Part shown: positions 7,917 to 17,489 of the stretch, one piece after another
Numbering within the stretch: position 1 is the stretch's first letter
How the letters are laid out: the number at the start of each line of letters is the position of its first letter
Assembly: GCF_900198625.1 (NCBI RefSeq)
Contig: NZ_FZPK01000035.1
Location: forward strand, 1 to 51,031
Direction: 5' to 3'
DNA from: Helicobacter rappini
GTDB lineage: Bacteria; Campylobacterota; Campylobacteria; Campylobacterales; Helicobacteraceae
Length of the DNA: 51,031 bases
Notes under the pieces: model-generated
Seen by the model: only the letters and a program-made list of their open reading frames with translations
What the model was told of the DNA's origin: nothing
The model's database searches: none
Program-made: the position numbers and the translations under genes

Positions 7917-9035
7917 TTACTCTTTATGCTGTATCACTTTTTGCTTTTTATCTTCTGCGCGTTTCATAAAGTCTGGGACTCTGCCTCTTTCTGCCTCAAG
8001 TTTAGCTACTTGCTGGAATAGCTCCACAACCGCTTCAAACATTTCTCCGGGGATCATTCTATCCACATCGACAAGTCTGTAAAGCTCCCTTGCTAAAGGT
8101 GGATTTTCAATGATTAGAATCTCATGTTCCCTTGCAATGCCCTTAATCCTTACTGCAAGATGATCTATGCCTTTTGCCACGACAACAGGGGCAGATTCTG
8201 TCTCACTATTGAAACGCAAAGCCACTGCGTAATGCGTGGGGTTTGTTACCACCACATTGGCACTAGGGATTGCACTCATCATTTTATTCATAGCATTTTT
8301 CATCATGATTTGACGGATTTTTGCTTTTACTTCTTGATTCCCTTCTTGTTGTTTAAACTCATCTTTTAGCTCCTGCTTACTCATACGCAAACTTTTGATG
8401 TATTGATACCGCTTGATTAAAAAGTCTAGTATCCCCATAACTAAGAATAAAAATAGCAATGCACCAATGAGAATGAGAGCCTTTTGATAAAACCATGTTA
8501 GCTGCTCTTTTAGCGGACTCATAGAGATATTTGCCACTTCATCTAAGAAGCCTACAAATATGAAAAATCCCACTGCAAATGCGATAAATACTTTTAATGT
8601 AATAATGAATCCATCAAGCAATTTTTTGAGTGAGAATAGATTCTTTGCACCTTTTATGGGGTTTATTTTATCAACCTTTGGTTTTATGATTTTAAAGCTT
8701 AGTAAAAAGCCAAATTGTGCGACATTGCCGATGATACCAGCGACCATGAGAGCAAAGAAAAAGGGCATAGCACATAATGCGGCGACTTTTAGTATAGTAA
8801 GCGTGATGGCAAAAATTGTGTGCATATTAAAATCCACTAAAAAAAGCTTCGTGCATTCGACATACAAGCCTTTAAAGATTTTCACCCAAAATGGAAATAT
8901 GATAAAAAGCAGCATTAATCCTACGACTAAACCTACAAGCCCGACTAAATCAGGGCTTTTTGCGACACTGCCCTCTTCTCTTGCCTTTTGTATTTTGCGT
9001 TGGGAGGGGGCGTGGGTTTTCTCTTCTTCTGCCAT
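7917..9035 (-). CDS. flhB: Flagellar export switch protein FlhB
   Basis: FlhB sits in the inner membrane as part of the flagellar type III export gate and switches export from rod/hook to filament substrates after cleaving itself. The 372-residue protein has the usual N-terminus (MAEEEKTHAPSQRKIQKARE), four hydrophobic segments (about 32-50, 83-115, 145-168, 184-206), then a cytoplasmic domain with the autocleavage motif NPTH at 265-268. The basic, charged C-terminal tail is typical. ATG 9035 has AGGAT upstream. No other flagellar gene lies beside it, as is usual in Helicobacter, where flagellar genes are dispersed. Confidence 0.97.
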   Translation of the reverse strand: MAEEEKTHAPSQRKIQKAREEGSVAKSPDLVGLVGLVVGLMLLFIIFPFWVKIFKGLYVECTKLFLVDFNMHTIFAITLTILKVAALCAMPFFFALMVAGIIGNVAQFGFLLSFKIIKPKVDKINPIKGAKNLFSLKKLLDGFIITLKVFIAFAVGFFIFVGFLDEVANISMSPLKEQLTWFYQKALILIGALLFLFLVMGILDFLIKRYQYIKSLRMSKQELKDEFKQQEGNQEVKAKIRQIMMKNAMNKMMSAIPSANVVVTNPTHYAVALRFNSETESAPVVVAKGIDHLAVRIKGIAREHEILIIENPPLARELYRLVDVDRMIPGEMFEAVVELFQQVAKLEAERGRVPDFMKRAEDKKQKVIQHKE

Positions 9036-9134
9036 TTTTTATCCTATGTGTTATGCTTTGTGTGAATCTTTAAGTATCTAAGGCGAAATTATAGCAAAGT
9101 TTATTAATAGGGCGATTTACGCGTAAAGTCCTTG

Positions 9135-9950
9135 CTACTCCATAGGTGGTATGCCAAAACTCACACCAAACTCTAAAGTAAGCATGAAATTATTACTCGC
9201 ATTATAATGCAATGGAGTATTATTTATATGTATTGTATTTGATGGCTCTAGCATGTAATAAATGCCTTTCAAAGACGCATAAAAGTCTGCTTTGTCTTTG
9301 TTGGTAAAGCTAGATTCTGCATTCTCTCTTTTATAGAGTAGATTAAGGTTAAAAAGTAAGCGATGTCCGCCCTTTAGTGTAGCAATATTTGCATAAGAAT
9401 CTATGCGATAGCGACCACTTACACAATAGCTATATCCTAGCTGATAGGAAAGCATAAAGCGTTCTGTAAGCTTTGTGTTAGAATAGAGATTAAAGCCTAG
9501 AAAAATAGCTTCACTTGATAGCCTTTGGGCTACATTCCAGCCGAGATTATACATATTTACAGGCAGGGATAGTGTGAGTAAAATGGGCTTTTCTAAAGAG
9601 CCGAGATTAAGCCCCGCATTAAGGTCCATAAGCACAAAGCCACCCATGCGATCTTGCGAATTTATATTATTTAAGCCTTGTATATAGCCGCTTTGTGCTA
9701 CATTAAATAAGCCAACTTGCAAGTCATAATTAAATGCTAAACGCTTTGAATAGTAGTTTGTAAAAGCAGATAGATAGCCACCAATATTATTAAAATCAGG
9801 CATACCACCGGCTTTGAAATTTGCATAAGCCACCCCAGAGCCTATACCAAAATGAGCACAATAACTCTCATAGCATTTATACGCAAAAGCTATATTAAAA
9901 GAGAGTATCACGCAAAATATATATCTAAAAAGCATAACTTTAAATCGCAT
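9135..9950 (-). CDS. Predicted outer membrane beta-barrel protein
   Basis: 271 residues. ATG 9950 has a GGGGAG RBS 4 bases upstream. The N-terminus is a signal peptide (hydrophobic 5-22, ending AFA). The mature protein has repeating amphipathic strands rich in Tyr, Asn and Gly and few charges, as in outer-membrane barrels, though it does not end in Phe. A cysteine pair follows the cleavage site (CYESYC). It lies between flhB and the Hcp-like gene in the same orientation but with a 282-base gap on its 5' side, so it likely has its own promoter. Family not identified; barrel call is inference from composition. Confidence 0.6.
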   Translation of the reverse strand: MRFKVMLFRYIFCVILSFNIAFAYKCYESYCAHFGIGSGVAYANFKAGGMPDFNNIGGYLSAFTNYYSKRLAFNYDLQVGLFNVAQSGYIQGLNNINSQDRMGGFVLMDLNAGLNLGSLEKPILLTLSLPVNMYNLGWNVAQRLSSEAIFLGFNLYSNTKLTERFMLSYQLGYSYCVSGRYRIDSYANIATLKGGHRLLFNLNLLYKRENAESSFTNKDKADFYASLKGIYYMLEPSNTIHINNTPLHYNASNNFMLTLEFGVSFGIPPME

Positions 9951-10232
9951 TTACTCCCCTTTTTTTGCTATTAATCATGAGATACATTATAGCTTGTTTT
10001 GTAAATTTGCATATTTTAAAACATAGATTCTATATTTTTGATAGCAGGAAAGTTTGAGATATGGAATAAAGCTTAGATCTTCATGCAACTTTTAGTTCAT
10101 TGTATGCAGCGAAAATAACCATTTAAATTTATATTAAGTTTAGAACTTTCACTATACACACAATAAAAAAACAAAACATATAACAAAATCTAAAGCAACA
10201 ACAAGGCGAAATTGCAAAAAGATTCCAAAAAT

Positions 10233-10889
10233 CTACTTACACATTGCTTTAATACCTAAGGCACAAGCCCTCTTGTGTGCTTCGAGCACTTCCTCGTGTG
10301 TATCGCCATTAATACCGATGAAAATGCAAGAGCCAGCATGTTTCATATCACATGCTTTATGTGCGTATTCCTTTGACTTTGCCCTATCTCTCTCAAATTC
10401 GCCATGCCCCTCAAAATAAAGCAAGGCTAAAACATGGCAATCTAGCGCATAATTTGCATTACAGCCTTTCAGCCCAAGATCGTGTGCCTTTTTGAAAAAT
10501 GTCTCACTCTCTCCTACTGGATAATCTGACTGATCTGCAAGAGATGACAGCTTTAAGCAACTTTTGCTATCATTAAGAGAACAACTTTTTACAAGCATTT
10601 GTATAGCTTTTTGTCTATCTCCCCTAGAACCATAACCATAGAATCTATCATGATAAATTTCAGCTAAGACAGAGCAGTCTCTCTCTTTTGAATCTTGGCA
10701 TATCTTTTTTGCTGTTTCTTTCCACTCATCTACACGCCATACACCCTCTTTTAGATTATCAAGCTTATTGTAGGATTCTATTCTCTTTGTATCCTTTGCT
10801 TCAGGTGGTGGTGCTTTTATTACTTCTTTCTTAGCACAACCCATAATAAAACATGAAAACATTATACATGAAAACACTATTATACGCAT
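10233..10889 (-). CDS. Cysteine-rich Sel1-repeat (Hcp-like) lipoprotein
   Basis: 218 residues. The signal ends in a lipobox with the lipidated Cys at 18 (FIMGC), followed by KK. The body is built of about four Sel1/TPR-like helix pairs, each with two cysteines about 8 residues apart (for example CQDSKERDC, CSLNDSKSC, CDMKHAGSC), the signature of the Helicobacter cysteine-rich proteins, whose repeats are locked by disulphides. Known members are secreted or periplasmic and some bind beta-lactams or modulate host cells; which applies here cannot be read from sequence. RBS AAAGGGG precedes ATG 10889. Confidence 0.85.
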   Translation of the reverse strand: MRIIVFSCIMFSCFIMGCAKKEVIKAPPPEAKDTKRIESYNKLDNLKEGVWRVDEWKETAKKICQDSKERDCSVLAEIYHDRFYGYGSRGDRQKAIQMLVKSCSLNDSKSCLKLSSLADQSDYPVGESETFFKKAHDLGLKGCNANYALDCHVLALLYFEGHGEFERDRAKSKEYAHKACDMKHAGSCIFIGINGDTHEEVLEAHKRACALGIKAMCK

Positions 10890-10967
10890 TCTAACCCCTT
10901 TATCTTTAGAAACTTTGCCTTAAGTGTAGCATAAATTTATGCAAACAGGACTCTATAAATCTAGATT

Positions 10968-11885
10968 CTATTCCATAAAATCATAACCTATTTGTTTAAG
11001 TGTGTCTTTGCTTGTATTCCAGCCTTTTATAGTTTTTACAATGAGTTCTAAAAATATTTTTTGTTCGGCAAGGTATTCGCATTTTTTTCTTGCGATACTA
11101 CCTAATGACTTAATGGTTTCGCCATTTTTACCTATAATCATTGCTTTTTGAGAATCTTTTGCGACAATAATTTGTGCTTTTATGTATAAGATTGTAGGCT
11201 TTTGGGTAATTTTTAGAATCTTTACATCACTTTCATAGGGAATCTCATCGCTAAATCTCTCAAATACAGCTTCTCTTATCGCTTCCTTGTAAATATCACG
11301 CATGATAGTTGTGCTTATCATGTCATTATCATAAAAATGTGGGTGAATGGGCAAATTTTTTGCTAGTAGCGATAAGATTGAATGTATTGTTTGAGAGTTA
11401 AGCTCCTTTGCCTTTATGGGGATAATGCCTAGATTTTTGTTTTGATATTGCTTGTAAGATTCTAGACATTCTAAGAGTTCATTTTTATTTAAAGTATCTA
11501 TTTTATTGAGTAAAACAATATGCTTTTTATCATGTTGGTCTAAAAAGTTTTTGTAATGTAAAATCTCGCTTTTTTTAGGACTAGCAACAGCGACAAACAC
11601 ACTTAAATCAGAATCTCCAACTGCCTTTTTTGCTTCTTGCAGCATGTATTCATTCAGTAGCTTTTTACTCTCATGTAAGCCGGGGGTATCAATAAAGATT
11701 AATTGTGAGTTATAATCGCTATCTTCAAAAGGCACAATAATATCCATTCGTTTGCGAGTAGCATTTATCTTTTTTGATACTAGGGCAATGGGGCTTTTTA
11801 CAAGATTATTGAGCAGCGTTGATTTACCAGCATTTGTGCGACCAATAACGCTAATAAAGCCACTTGTCATAATTTTTTCTTTCAT
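10968..11885 (-). CDS. era: GTPase Era
   Basis: Era is an essential GTPase that binds the 3' end of 16S rRNA and assists 30S assembly. The 305-residue protein shows G1 GRTNAGKST (15-23), G3 DTPG (66-69), G4 NKID (127-130), and a C-terminal KH RNA-binding domain with the IIGKNGETIKSLG loop. G1 differs from the common GRPNVGKS by Thr and Ala. Start 11885 has GGGAG about 10 bases upstream; an internal ATG at 11870 is possible. Transcribed away from the chemoreceptor gene. Confidence 0.95.
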   Translation of the reverse strand: MKEKIMTSGFISVIGRTNAGKSTLLNNLVKSPIALVSKKINATRKRMDIIVPFEDSDYNSQLIFIDTPGLHESKKLLNEYMLQEAKKAVGDSDLSVFVAVASPKKSEILHYKNFLDQHDKKHIVLLNKIDTLNKNELLECLESYKQYQNKNLGIIPIKAKELNSQTIHSILSLLAKNLPIHPHFYDNDMISTTIMRDIYKEAIREAVFERFSDEIPYESDVKILKITQKPTILYIKAQIIVAKDSQKAMIIGKNGETIKSLGSIARKKCEYLAEQKIFLELIVKTIKGWNTSKDTLKQIGYDFME

Positions 11886-11975
11886 TTCTATATAACTCCC
11901 TTTTCAAAACATTACACATTTAAGTCATACACATATAAAAATAACAATAAAGTTAAAAACAACACAGAATTTTTG

Positions 11976-11981
11976 TATAAT
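11976..11981 (+). promoter_or_regulatory. Extended -10 promoter of chemoreceptor gene
   Basis: TTTTTGTATAATATTAG contains TATAAT at 11976-11981, preceded by TG, typical of the housekeeping sigma in Helicobacter, where the -35 is weak. It lies 41 bases before the start codon, which has AAGGAG upstream. Confidence 0.65.
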
Positions 11982-12021
11982 ATTAGCCTTTTTTAATAAA
12001 TGGTAAAGGAGTTCTAAAAAT

Positions 12022-14085
12022 ATGCGTAAAGGTATGTCTCTTAGCTCAAAATTGCGATATGTTATCGCAACAACCACAATCATTACGATAACTGCTTTAT
12101 GCTATGCAGTTTTGATTCAAATGAAACATAGAGAAATTGAGAATGCTCAAAATGGCATGTTGCTTTCCGCAAAATACAACTCGGGCAAGATTCTAAGTGA
12201 GCTTAATTCAAACTTACATTCATTCAGCATATATGGCAGCACATTAACGCACAATCTTGCAAATAACCGACTCTCTTCATATCAAACGATAGTAAAACAA
12301 ATTGTCGATTTAACACAAGAAAATAAAAATACAATGTATGGTTTTTTATACCTAAAAGATAAAGATTATTCGGCACTGCCCGCACAATTTCGTGTTGGTA
12401 AAGATATGATGGTAATAGCAGATAGCAATGGCAAGGCATTGCAGGCAAATAAGGCTATCCTTGATTTACCGGCGATACAAGAGGCATTGAATACAAAGAC
12501 AAGCCGATTTAGCACACTAAGGACAATCTCTGTTGATAATAAGGAAGTAAGGACTACAATCTTTGTATTTCCCGTGTTAAATTATGAGGGGGATCTTGTA
12601 GGTGTGCTTGGAGGCATGATTGATATTAACCTAATTTCAGCGGATTTATTGGCAACAAAAAATAGCGTATATCCAAACGAAGCAAAAGTGCTTGCTATAC
12701 ACGATGGCACAATCATTGCCGCAAATAACACAAAGATTGTTGGGGCAAAATTGCAGGATTTAGCTAAAATGCAACCGCATTTAGCACCACTTGTAACGCG
12801 TGTAATGCAAAACGAAGAGATTACAGCAGCAATGATTGATACAAGCGGACAAGAGACTTTTGCAGCACATGCTGATGTCGATGTGTCATTATTCAAAGAT
12901 GTGCATTGGCATATCGTTACACTCACACCTCGCAGTGATGTCTTAGCAGATTATTACGCATTGCGGACACAAACTATTATCTTTTCAGTCGTTGTGCAAG
13001 TCATTCTCTTAGTTGTGCTAAGTCTTTTTGCAAAATTTCAAATTGTTGATAGATTGCGTAGTCTAAATGAATACCTTGAAGACTTTTTTAAATATATTAA
13101 TCACGAGGGCAAACAGCCACGAGCGCTTGTTGTAAAGGCACATGATGAGATTGGTAGCATGGCAAAAGTCTTTACAGAAAATGTGAAGCGAACGCAATTG
13201 GGGTTGGATAAAGATTCACTGCTTGTAAGAGAAGCAGTGCAAACTGCTAAAGAAATAGAGCAGGGGCATTTTACCGCTAGAATCACTGAAGATTCTCATA
13301 ATCCACAATTACAAGAGCTTAAAAATGTGCTAAATCAAATGCTTTCTGTCCTAGAAGAAAAGATAGGAAAGGATATGAATGAGATTCAGAGAGTCTTTGA
13401 TTCTTATACTAATTTAGACTTTACTACTGAAATAGCAAATGCAAGTGGCACGGTGGAAAAAGCGGCAAATACGCTTGGAGCAGAGATTAAGGAAATGCTT
13501 GCAACTTCTGCTGGATTTGCAAGAAATCTTACAAATGAGTGTAAAACCCTTGAAGATTCTGTATTAAAACTTACAGAATCTTCTAATTTACAAGCAACAA
13601 GCCTTGAGCAAACTGCCACTGCAGTAGAAGAGATCACATCATCTATGCAAAATGTAAGTGGCAAAACAGGTGAAGTCATATCTCAAAGTGAAGATATTAA
13701 AAATGTGGCAGAAATTATCCGCGACATCGCAGACCAAATCAATCTTTTAGCGTTGAATGCCGCTATTGAAGCCGCAAGAGCTGGGGAGCATGGCAGGGGC
13801 TTTGCAGTCGTTGCCGATGAGGTAAGAAAGTTAGCAGAGAGAACCCAAAAGTCTTTAGGTGAAATTGAAGCAAATACAAATATCTTAGTGCAGTCAATCA
13901 ATGACATGGTGGAATCTATAAGGGAGCAAACTTCAGGTATCGCACAAATCAACACAACACTTTCACAACTTGAAGCAACAACGCACAATAATGTAAGCAT
14001 AGCCCAACAAGCCGAAACAATCAGTGTAAATGTCAATGAAATCGCAAACGATATATTAAAAGATGTAAATACGAAAAAATTCTAA
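12022..14085 (+). CDS. Methyl-accepting chemotaxis protein (dCache sensor)
   Basis: Transmembrane chemoreceptor of 687 residues. TM1 is about 12-33; the periplasmic part (about 35-315) has the pattern of a double-Cache domain that binds small ligands such as amino or organic acids; TM2 is about 317-339; a HAMP-like linker follows. The cytoplasmic hairpin tip that contacts CheA/CheW ([21 protein letters not shown] then [19 protein letters not shown]) is at about 568-608. The C-terminus stops at NTKKF without a CheR-docking pentapeptide. A TATAAT promoter and a 3' hairpin suggest a single-gene unit. Ligand unknown. Confidence 0.93.
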   Translation: MRKGMSLSSKLRYVIATTTIITITALCYAVLIQMKHREIENAQNGMLLSAKYNSGKILSELNSNLHSFSIYGSTLTHNLANNRLSSYQTIVKQIVDLTQENKNTMYGFLYLKDKDYSALPAQFRVGKDMMVIADSNGKALQANKAILDLPAIQEALNTKTSRFSTLRTISVDNKEVRTTIFVFPVLNYEGDLVGVLGGMIDINLISADLLATKNSVYPNEAKVLAIHDGTIIAANNTKIVGAKLQDLAKMQPHLAPLVTRVMQNEEITAAMIDTSGQETFAAHADVDVSLFKDVHWHIVTLTPRSDVLADYYALRTQTIIFSVVVQVILLVVLSLFAKFQIVDRLRSLNEYLEDFFKYINHEGKQPRALVVKAHDEIGSMAKVFTENVKRTQLGLDKDSLLVREAVQTAKEIEQGHFTARITEDSHNPQLQELKNVLNQMLSVLEEKIGKDMNEIQRVFDSYTNLDFTTEIANASGTVEKAANTLGAEIKEMLATSAGFARNLTNECKTLEDSVLKLTESSNLQATSLEQTATAVEEITSSMQNVSGKTGEVISQSEDIKNVAEIIRDIADQINLLALNAAIEAARAGEHGRGFAVVADEVRKLAERTQKSLGEIEANTNILVQSINDMVESIREQTSGIAQINTTLSQLEATTHNNVSIAQQAETISVNVNEIANDILKDVNTKKF

Positions 14086-14130
14086 GGCGTTTTTTATGGG
14101 TAACAATACCTTATTATTGGCTTGAATTCC

Positions 14131-14155
14131 TATAGAATCCTGTTTAGATTCTATA
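14131..14155 (+). terminator. Perfect hairpin after chemoreceptor gene
   Basis: TATAGAATC (14131-14139) pairs with GATTCTATA (14147-14155) around a 7-base loop, 46 bases after the stop codon. The stem is built from the genome-frequent AGAATCT word. No strong U tract. Confidence 0.55.
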
Positions 14156-14559
14156 GTGGTTTGCTGTAATCTTTATAACATAGCTAAAAAAGAAAAACAT
14201 TGCAGAATAAAATCACCCAACTTCTAAAACTTGTTTAATAGACTGCCTTTAAGATCTATAATCTTGTCAATCACTTTATCTTTCGGACAAATAGTTTTAA
14301 TTTATATCATGCAAAAAATATTAGACTTACAAATTATTTATGTGCTGCCCACATATAGTCGTATTTGTATAGACTTGGTGTTTTAAAACTTTAATTTAGT
14401 TGTGGATAATATTGGGATTTGCAAAAATATTTAATTATGAATATTGGTTGTGGAATTCAAGAGTTTTTATGTTTGTTGCATTAATGGCTGCATTATGGGA
14501 TCTACCATTTTTTTTTTGGAAACTTTATGGCAAAAATACCATATACCTTTCCACATGAA
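14156..14559. other. Intergenic region, no gene seen
   Basis: About 400 AT-rich bases between convergent genes, with a run of ten T near 14508-14517. No ORF or RNA gene recognised. Confidence 0.4.
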
Positions 14560-14618
14560 AATACGCAAGAAATAGCACAAACCATATCTTGCGTATTAGA
14601 ATCTACTTAGATTCTAAT
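14560..14618 (-). terminator. Overlapping double hairpin at the 3' end of cstA
   Basis: AATACGCAAGA (14560-14570) pairs perfectly with TCTTGCGTATT (14587-14597). A second perfect palindrome, ATTAGAATCTA / TAGATTCTAAT (14595-14605 and 14608-14618), shares three bases with it, so the two stems compete or stack. They start 28 bases downstream of the cstA stop. Confidence 0.6.
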
Positions 14619-14645
14619 ACCGCAACAATTAAGTTATAAGAATAT

Positions 14646-16802
14646 CTACTTCATCGCTACATAAGGTTCTTCTCGTAATGGATAGCTAAGCTGTCCGCTA
14701 CTAGACTGCCTTGCAATCCTTAAGGCTTGGATAAGCACAAGCAGGGTTACACACATAAAGAATATACACAATACCGCATTAATAGAGTTATTGATTACCC
14801 CTTGTTTCATACCTGCTATATCTTGCTCATTCTTTGCTATTTCCATTTCACGCAATTCTTGCAAACTTTTGCCTTCCATGTTAAGCGTAGGGTTAGCCTT
14901 TCCATCTTTTAAGTCTTTATTTGTTTGCTCTAGGGCGGCTATTTTTGCGTTTGTATTCTGTACGAAGGCTACATGGCTTACTGCATCATGTATCTTTTCA
15001 CCATTTGCAGGAAGCACCTTTTGCACCCCAGCATAAAGCGTGGCAATAAGCACAAATGTTACAGGCATAGCTACAACCCAAGCATATCTGCCTCTTCCCA
15101 TTTTGAAAAGGATTGCCATTACAAGTAGTAATGCCATAGCAGCTAACATTTGATTACTTACACCAAAGAGTGGCCATAGCGTATAAATGCCACCTTTTGG
15201 ATCAATAGCCCCTTGATAGAGAAAGTATCCCCAACCGGCTACACAAAGTCCAGTAGCAATTAAACCAGCAGGAATAGAATCTAGATTCCCTAAAGGCTTA
15301 TATATATTACCTAAAATATCTTGCACCATAAAGCGACATGTGCGTGTCCCCGCATCAACAGCGGTAAGAATAAAGAGTGCTTCAAACAAAATGGCAAAGT
15401 GATACCAAAACGACATGGAAGCCGCTGAAAAAAGTGGCACTTGAGAAATGATAGTAGCAAGTCCTATTGCAAAGGTTGGCGCACCACCTGTGCGGCTTAA
15501 TATAGTATTTTCACCGATATTTTTTGCAAGATCTGTAATGTCTTGTGGATTTACTACAAAGCCCCAGCTAGATATAGTCTGCGCTACACTCACAACATCT
15601 GTCCCAATGGCAATAGCAGGGGAATTGATAGCAAAATATAAGCCCGGCTGTAAGATACACGCAGCAATTAAAGCCATAATCGCAACAGCAGATTCCATAA
15701 GCATAGAGCCATAGCCTACCATTCTAGCATGTGTTTCATTCTCAAGCATTTTTGGCGTAGTCCCAGAGCTGATTAAAGCATGGAATCCACTTATAGCACC
15801 ACATGCAATAGTAATGAATAGGAATGGGAAAAGCTTACCAGCAAACACAGGACCAGTGCCATCAGTGTATTGTGTGAATTTTGGCATTTGCAAATCAGGG
15901 GCAACAATAAGGATAGCTACCGCCATAATTACGATAACCCCAATCTTTAAAAATGTGCTTAAATAATCCCGTGGTGCAAGAAGTAGCCATACAGGTAAAA
16001 CCGCAGCGACAAAGCCATATCCCATAATGATTAAAGCAAGAGTTGTTTCTTTAAAATGAAAATAGCTTGATAAAACAGGATCTTGTGCGACAATTTGTCC
16101 ATAATAAAGCGCAAACATAAGCAATACAAAGCCTATGATACTAGCCTCACCTACACAACCCGGACGCAAGAATCTCATATATATACCCATAAACATAGCA
16201 ATAGGTATAGTCATAGCAATGGTAAAAGTCCCCCATGGAGAATCTGCTAAGGCTTTTACCACAACCATTGCAAGAATAGCGATGATAATAAGCATGATTC
16301 CAAAAATAGCAAGCATAGCAAAGCTACCAATAGTATTACCCATTTCTTCTTTTATCATTTCACCTAGTGATCTACCATTGCGACGAGATGAGATAAACAG
16401 CACGACAAAATCATGCACTGCCCCAGCCAAACAACCGCCTACTAAAATCCATATCATAGATGGCAAATAGCCCATTTGTGCAGCAAGGATAGGTCCTACA
16501 AGTGGTCCAGCCCCAGCAATGGCGGCAAAATGATGTCCAAATAAAACGACTTTATGTGTGGGAACAAAGTTTTGCCCATCATTGTTTAAGACTGCGGGTG
16601 TAGCCCTTGTGCTATCAAGTCCTAATACTTTATTTGCTATAAAAGCACTATAAAAGCGATAAGCAATAGAATAGATACAAATTGCAGCGACAACAAGATA
16701 AAGTGCAGAAATCTTTTCGCCATTATGCAATGCTAGCACACCAAAACAGCATGCCCCAATGACTGCTATGGCTATCCATAGAATCTTACTCATACCATTC
16801 AT
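14646..16802 (-). CDS. cstA: Carbon starvation protein CstA
   Basis: Inner-membrane transporter of 718 residues with about 16-18 hydrophobic segments. The N-terminal third carries the conserved CstA stretch HHFAAIAGAGPLVGPILAAQ and a following GGCLAGAVHDF. A charged loop and a final TM helix lie near the C-terminus (about 630-718). In Campylobacterota CstA takes up peptides, and in enteric bacteria related proteins take up pyruvate; the substrate here is open. Start 16802 has AAAGG upstream; ATG 16793 is an alternative. An 11-bp inverted repeat lies 150 bases upstream. Confidence 0.95.
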   Translation of the reverse strand: MNGMSKILWIAIAVIGACCFGVLALHNGEKISALYLVVAAICIYSIAYRFYSAFIANKVLGLDSTRATPAVLNNDGQNFVPTHKVVLFGHHFAAIAGAGPLVGPILAAQMGYLPSMIWILVGGCLAGAVHDFVVLFISSRRNGRSLGEMIKEEMGNTIGSFAMLAIFGIMLIIIAILAMVVVKALADSPWGTFTIAMTIPIAMFMGIYMRFLRPGCVGEASIIGFVLLMFALYYGQIVAQDPVLSSYFHFKETTLALIIMGYGFVAAVLPVWLLLAPRDYLSTFLKIGVIVIMAVAILIVAPDLQMPKFTQYTDGTGPVFAGKLFPFLFITIACGAISGFHALISSGTTPKMLENETHARMVGYGSMLMESAVAIMALIAACILQPGLYFAINSPAIAIGTDVVSVAQTISSWGFVVNPQDITDLAKNIGENTILSRTGGAPTFAIGLATIISQVPLFSAASMSFWYHFAILFEALFILTAVDAGTRTCRFMVQDILGNIYKPLGNLDSIPAGLIATGLCVAGWGYFLYQGAIDPKGGIYTLWPLFGVSNQMLAAMALLLVMAILFKMGRGRYAWVVAMPVTFVLIATLYAGVQKVLPANGEKIHDAVSHVAFVQNTNAKIAALEQTNKDLKDGKANPTLNMEGKSLQELREMEIAKNEQDIAGMKQGVINNSINAVLCIFFMCVTLLVLIQALRIARQSSSGQLSYPLREEPYVAMK

Positions 16803-17147
16803 TAAAATACCTTTAATGTAAAATATCCTGTCTTAGCTAAACTATTTAGAACTATGAATTTCATCTATTTCGACATTTTCTAAATTAAGTTGCTAAAGAC
16901 ACGAGTTAGCTATATAATATATAAAAAAGCATTTTTTCTGTAAAAATGAAATACTTTTTTACTCAAAATTATAAGCATGTATAAAAAAGTATCATTTGTG
17001 TTTTATATTGTAGTTTATTGATACAAACAGAAATAAACACAGCGATGATGGAAAATAAAAATGCTTTTTATACTTTTGCATAGAATTAATATGAATAAGT
17101 GGTAAGCTTTTTGCTTTATATGATTAATTTCGCATACAAGGGATACA
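16803..17147. other. Divergent control region with 11-bp inverted repeat
   Basis: 345 bases between cstA and the ArsC-like gene. ATACTTTTTTA (16951-16961) is repeated inverted as TAAAAAAGTAT (16982-16992) with 20 bases between. Such a pair may be a dimeric regulator site or a cruciform. No ORF seen. Confidence 0.45.
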
Positions 17148-17489
17148 ATGGAGTTAATAGTATATGGCATTAAAAATTGCAATAGCATGAAAAAAGCATT
17201 TGCCTTTTTAGATGAAAATGATATAGCATACAGATTTCATGATTTTAAAAAAGAGAGGTTGGACTTAGAATCTTTAAAGGCTATACTTGAATGTATAAGC
17301 TTAGAGAATCTCATAAACACTAAAGGCACGACCTACAAAAAGCTAAAAGAACAAGGCATAAAGGATATAACGCCTGAAGTTGTGTTGCAGAATCTAAGCG
17401 TGATAAAGCGACCGCTTATTGTGAGTTATGAAAATGGTGTGATACAAAAAGTTACTATTGGATTACAACATTTAGAAGAGTTGCTATGA
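17148..17489 (+). CDS. ArsC/Spx-family thioredoxin-fold protein
   Basis: 113 residues, normal for the family. It opens with the strand MELIVYGIKNCNSMKKAFAFL, a thioredoxin-like fold with one active Cys at 11 and no second Cys (C-N-S-M), the pattern of YffB/Spx-type ArsC relatives and unlike true arsenate reductases with an ArsB partner. The later segment RPLIVSYENG matches the conserved Arg-Pro stretch of the family. RBS AAGGGA. Its stop codon overlaps the next gene by ATGA, so the two are translationally coupled. Substrate unknown; no arsenic genes nearby. Confidence 0.85.
   Translation: MELIVYGIKNCNSMKKAFAFLDENDIAYRFHDFKKERLDLESLKAILECISLENLINTKGTTYKKLKEQGIKDITPEVVLQNLSVIKRPLIVSYENGVIQKVTIGLQHLEELL

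Noticed and set aside
14508-14517. T10 run as a possible phase-variation tract
   Set aside because: It lies between convergent genes and in no promoter or coding frame that I can see.
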